Assembly (NCBI GenBank): GCA_026225945.1
Contig: JAMJFZ010001815.1
Coordinates: 18,559,501-18,623,500 of the forward strand
Direction: 5' to 3'
DNA length: 64,000 bases
From: Cricetomys ansorgei
Lineage: Eukaryota; Chordata; Mammalia; Rodentia; Nesomyidae
Shown piece by piece: positions 60,063-64,000 of this stretch (its first letter is position 1; each line of letters opens with the position of its first letter). Below the pieces are notes generated by a model. It searched no databases, had not been told where the DNA came from, and saw only the letters and a list, made by a program, of their open reading frames with translations. Both the position numbers and the translations under genes were made by a program.

Positions 60063-61482
60063 ACATAATGCAAGGAAAAGACTTTACAAGCTGTGCTTAT
60101 TTTCCTCTTCTTCGCTATTGTGCATTTCTTGTGATGCTCTGTATTCTGACTTCAGAGTTCATTGACTCTCAAATTCTCTTGATTTATACACCAGACACAC
60201 CGCTTACTTTTCAGAAGCATGAAAATAATTCTCTGATTGCTTTGCTTCGCTGAGATACTATGAAAACACTAATTATAATTTATTTTCATGCCAGCTTCCT
60301 AGGGTTTTGCAAATTGGAAAATTAGATGGCTTTGATATGATAGCCTTACAGTCTGGTTGTTTGGAGAACACTCCCAACCCATGTAACCAACCTAATGAAC
60401 TGAAAATGGCTCTGGATATCCTGGGGGTCTGTGTGACATGCCATGATCAATCTCATTGGTACTATTGGTGTTGAGTTAGAGTAACACAGTCTTAATCCTG
60501 CAAAGCAGATGCTGTTACGTAGCTTAATAGCTTGAAACTTGTTTCTAAATGATAAAGTTTTAAGAAGTATTTGTACAAAGACTTATTTCCCTGTCGACCT
60601 GATGTATAATTTCCACCAAAAACAATGTTGACTCTTGGATTTTATTTGTCACAGTAGCATTATCAAAGGTCAGACTTTTTTCTTAGTATAAAAACTGCTA
60701 TTACACATTTCTCCTACTTAGCATCCACAAAAAAAGCCAAAAACCCAAACAATGCAGCCACTTTCTTTTTTTACTGGTACACAAAATTATCAAAATTCAC
60801 CTAATAGTGTAAATCCAGAATTCTTGGTGATTTGGGGAAGGAAGAGGTAACTCTTAGGAAGCCACCTTAGCGTGTTTCTTAGTGTTATACTTTATTACGT
60901 GGGTTTGTTCAGTCTGTAAAGCACATCTCTGTGGTCCTGGCACAATAAGTACAAATTGAGTCTAGTGACAAGGTGGTGATTAAATACACATTTTACTTTA
61001 TAACAATAGCCACTTTGCATTATCCAATTTAGGAGATTACTGCAGTGTAGGTTTCACTCCTACCACAGAGCAGCTTGCCTTCTGTATGCTTTAGTGTAGG
61101 CTGCCAGGTATGGAAGCCAAGGCACTTCTTTAATATTCCAAGCACCAAGTTTGATCCTGCACACAATACCTTTGAGAATTAGCTTGATTAATCTACTGCA
61201 TTTAGTGTTTTAAATAAAAATCTAATTCTCCCAATCAATACATTTACAGAGTCAAAAGTCAATTAGCACTTTGATTGACTTATCATGGAAATAGCATTTT
61301 AATAAATGGGTTGAGACTAACGATGTAGCATATGAAACACCAAGTCAGATCCCTTCTGACTAGTATATCAATAAAAGAACTAAATAGATCCAGACTTTAA
61401 AGGTGGAGAACTGAACTAGAAAGCTTTATAGAAATGTTGGATTTTTACTAGTAACAAATTGATCTTCTTGCCTTTATTTACT

Positions 61483-61640
61483 TATACGTTGGCAGGCTGT
61501 GCTAGTGTTTGCTTGTGGATGTCAGCGAACAACCTGCAGGGAGTCAGCTGTCTCCCTTTACCAAATACATTCCAGAGTTGGTACTCAGGTTGTCAATCTA
61601 GACAAGTGCCATCAACCACTGAGCCATGTTGCTGGCCCAA
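61483..61640 (-). repeat. tRNA-derived rodent SINE fragment
   Basis: 'acctgcagggagtcagctgt', 'ggtactcaggttgtcaatct' and 'accactgagccatgttgctg' 'gccca'. Confidence 0.7.
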
Positions 61641-63699
61641 GAATTGCGTTTTAAATATCAAATAATAGACATATAAATGAAAAAAGCCCACACATAATCA
61701 GATGAATAAGCAACAATCTTAAAAAAAAGACACACAATGAATTGGCAATATTTATGGGAACTTTTATCATTTATAATAAGGGACTAAATTTCCTAATATA
61801 CAGAAGACTCTTGCAAGCCAATTAAAAAAAAAATCAAAGCTCAGTTAAATAATGTAGTCTGTGATGTCATCTCAGTTCCTAGAAGATAAAGGCTTAGTAG
61901 GTTCTTTAAAAATATAAGGTGATTCTTGGACATATGAAAGGTACCTATGCTCACTCATAAGAGAAAGAAGCTAAAAGCCTTCAAAGACAGTTTCAAAGAC
62001 TGATAATTATGTTGACAAAGATGTGGAGAGACATACTCATACATTCCAGGGGAAGTATGTGTGGATGCACATAGTCTGGGGGTGGTCAATTTCACATTAT
62101 CGTCACAATTTCATCTTTGCTTTGAATCAGAGAGCATAGCAATGGTAGTCTCCCTCCCCTATGACATCATGCCCTTGCTAGAAATGACAAACATGTCCAG
62201 CTAGAGGGAAGAGTGATGAGTGGCTGTACTGTTTCTGTTTTTAGGATGCTTGCGTTTTTAGGACTGGAAGTATTATTTACAGGGCCAAGCAGTCAAAATT
62301 TCCTCTCTTGAGTAGTTTCTTGGTTTGAATTTCTGCTCTGTTCTATGCCACTCATAACTGTCTTGTTTTCTGGTGGTTGCATCTCGTTTTTCACACTATT
62401 CACCATCTCTTGTTTTCTGGAACTATCACTCAGGCCTTTTCTCTCTCCACAGTTAGCGTTCCAGGGTATCTTGGAAGCTCATCTGTCACACCCTTGTCTT
62501 AGAACTGTTGGTTTGTTTGGTTTCTCATTTGTTGTTTGTTTGTTGGCATTGATACACTGCTGCTTGCTTTCCGTGCCATCTTCTGGTTTGCTATTACGTC
62601 TTCATTTATGAGGATGTATCTTCGAGGAAATTATGTAAAAAAAAAAAAGTAGTGAAATTAAAGACATTTTCTGAGGCTTAGCACGCCTTGAATTTTGTTT
62701 TCTACTCAGACACTTGAGTGACAGTTTGGGCTGGTATTGAATTACAGACTGGAAACATTTCCCTTAGAATTAAATATTTTGTTGCCAAGAAGTTTAACTT
62801 CTGTTTTGGATTCCTGATCTTCTAAGTTTCCTCAAAAGAGGGAAAGCAAGAATCATGGCTTGTTCCATCCTTCCAGAACTTTGTACAAGAAAGAGAGAAG
62901 GAAAGAACATTTTCTCAAGCTGCTTTCTGATTGAGAATAACTACTCTTGCATCTCCTTCCTTTGTGCCTGGTGAATCATGGTCACTAGAGAACACATGAG
63001 CACTTTCCTCTGCTATGTAGGACATATGTGTTCTTTCTATACACTCTTATCTTACTGGGTCCACTTTCCAAACTACAAACTACTTCCCTGAGTTGATTCA
63101 ATAACTTTTTATTGTATGGAAAGCCAAACATCGATTCTATCATCATCTTTATTTAGTCATCTCTCATCTTTATTACAATTCTGATCCTCCCTGAAGAGGA
63201 CCAATAGAAAGAGAACCGATAGAAAGAAGATAAAAAGGAATAGTACTTCAAAGATGTTGTTAATACTTTTTTAAATGTCTCTAATACAGCACAAAATGCT
63301 TTTCTTCACTTAAATGTTTGGTTTTCATCACCATAATCAACTGCAGCTTACTCATCCTGGTATTGTTTAAACCATCTGCACTGCCATCTGCAGTAAGTCT
63401 TAAGGTGTCTCACATGGAGTGAACATCTCAGGACTGATTTCATTTTTAATTCTGAAAAGTCAGAATATTTGATGCAGTCCATCCATGTATTCTGTGAAGC
63501 TCAAATTAACCAGAGTTGCTAATGATATTAAATTACTTTTCTGCCATATAACCAATTCTTCAGTGATATTGTAAAGAAACTATGTCTAAATTATTATTTC
63601 TGACTACAATGTTCTCGTGGCTAATGATGTATGGAAAAGTAAGCTCCAAACTCCATACAACTATCCTAATTAAATTAATGAAAATGGAACCTGTCACTA

Positions 63700-63885
63700 G
63701 GCATGGTTGCTCACACCCACAATGATGGCACACAGGAGTTGGAGCAGAAGGATTGTGAGTTCAAGGGCAGTTTTGTACACTAGCCAGACCCTGTCTTAAG
63801 GAAACAAGCACACAAAGAAAAGGAAAGAAGAAAAAAAAGAAAGAAGGAAAGAAAAAGGAAAATAAGAAAAGGGGAAAGTGTTGAA
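63700..63885 (+). repeat. B1-related SINE with long A/G tail
   Basis: 'ggcatggttgctcacaccca', 'ttgtgagttcaagggcagtt' and 'agccagaccctgtcttaagg', then about 90 bp of purines. Confidence 0.7.
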
Positions 63886-63924
63886 GCTGCCACATGCCCC
63901 TTAAATAAGCTTACTATATCTATC

Positions 63925-64000
63925 TTTCCAGTGCTGAGATTCTAAATGCATGCAGCAATGCCCGGCCTGGGTGCTGGAAATTGAATTCTGTCCTCATGTC
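63925..64000 (-). repeat. B4-group SINE cut by the window end
   Basis: 'tgctgagattctaaatgcat' and 'aatgcccggcctgggtgctg' then GAATTCTGTCCTCATG, the reverse B4 order. It continues past 64000. Confidence 0.55.

Larger units (their letters stand above)
41945..64000 (+). other. Presumed 3' intron of the collagen gene (partial)
   Basis: Begins with GTAAGT. No further collagen exon was seen. Unassigned AT-rich stretches lie at about 42545-43950, 44130-45140, 45330-45890, 46100-46900, 47710-49830, 51525-53155, 53650-55525, 55630-56100, 60065-61480 and 61645-63695. These contain no recognisable gene. Repeats inside are listed separately. Confidence 0.6.

Noticed and set aside
1..64000. Bacterial-type systems (CRISPR, operons, toxin-antitoxin, phage)
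   Set aside because: Sequence is clearly rodent nuclear DNA; no direct-repeat array with spacers and no gene clusters.

Overview
The window is nuclear DNA from a muroid rodent. The evidence is the repeat content: B1 SINEs (several ending in a 'gttacaacagagaaaccctgtct' variant), B2/B3/B4 and ID SINEs, a rodent-type L1 with tandem promoter monomers, and many long CA/TG microsatellites, on top of ancient L1, L2, MIR and MER5-type relics shared by placental mammals. I could not fix genus or chromosome. Composition is AT-rich and CpG-poor.

The only protein-coding sequence I can defend is three small exons of one collagen gene on the + strand: 31626-31679 (54 bp), 40062-40115 (54 bp) and 41909-41944 (36 bp). 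Each is flanked by AG/GT splice sites, begins with a Gly codon, is a multiple of 3 (phase 0-0) and encodes Gly-X-Y triplets. The third ends in a break in the triplet pattern (Ala-Leu-Thr). They are separated by introns of 8,382 and 1,793 bp. They sit inside a very large gene, with no other exon seen in the 31.6 kb upstream or 22 kb downstream. That layout fits a large non-fibrillar collagen (FACIT or similar); the exact gene is not resolved. Everything else in the window is therefore probably intronic.

Layout. 0-8 kb: L1 fragment, B1 copies, a 363-bp TG-rich microsatellite and a complete but old LTR element (4143-6186, minus strand) with TG...CA LTRs, a purine tract, a primer-binding-like site and a perfect 6-bp target duplication. 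8-31 kb: L2/MIR/ancient-L1 relics, SINEs, microsatellites and an unusual CpG-retaining unique block at 11.46-11.97 kb. 31-42 kb: the three collagen exons with intervening SINE and middle-repetitive copies. 42-57 kb: mostly AT-rich intron with MER5-like, L2 and B1 relics and a duplicated rodent repeat near 47 kb. 57.2-60.06 kb: a minus-strand L1 that keeps two promoter monomers and a broken ORF1, but has lost the start of ORF2 and its 3' end and carries an altered RT active site. 60-64 kb: intron with a few SINEs.

No rRNA, tRNA, CRISPR, operon or bacterial feature is present. Most open frames of 60-160 codons lie in microsatellites, repeats or AT-rich intron and are not genes. Repeat families are named by recognition of sequence, not by a database search.
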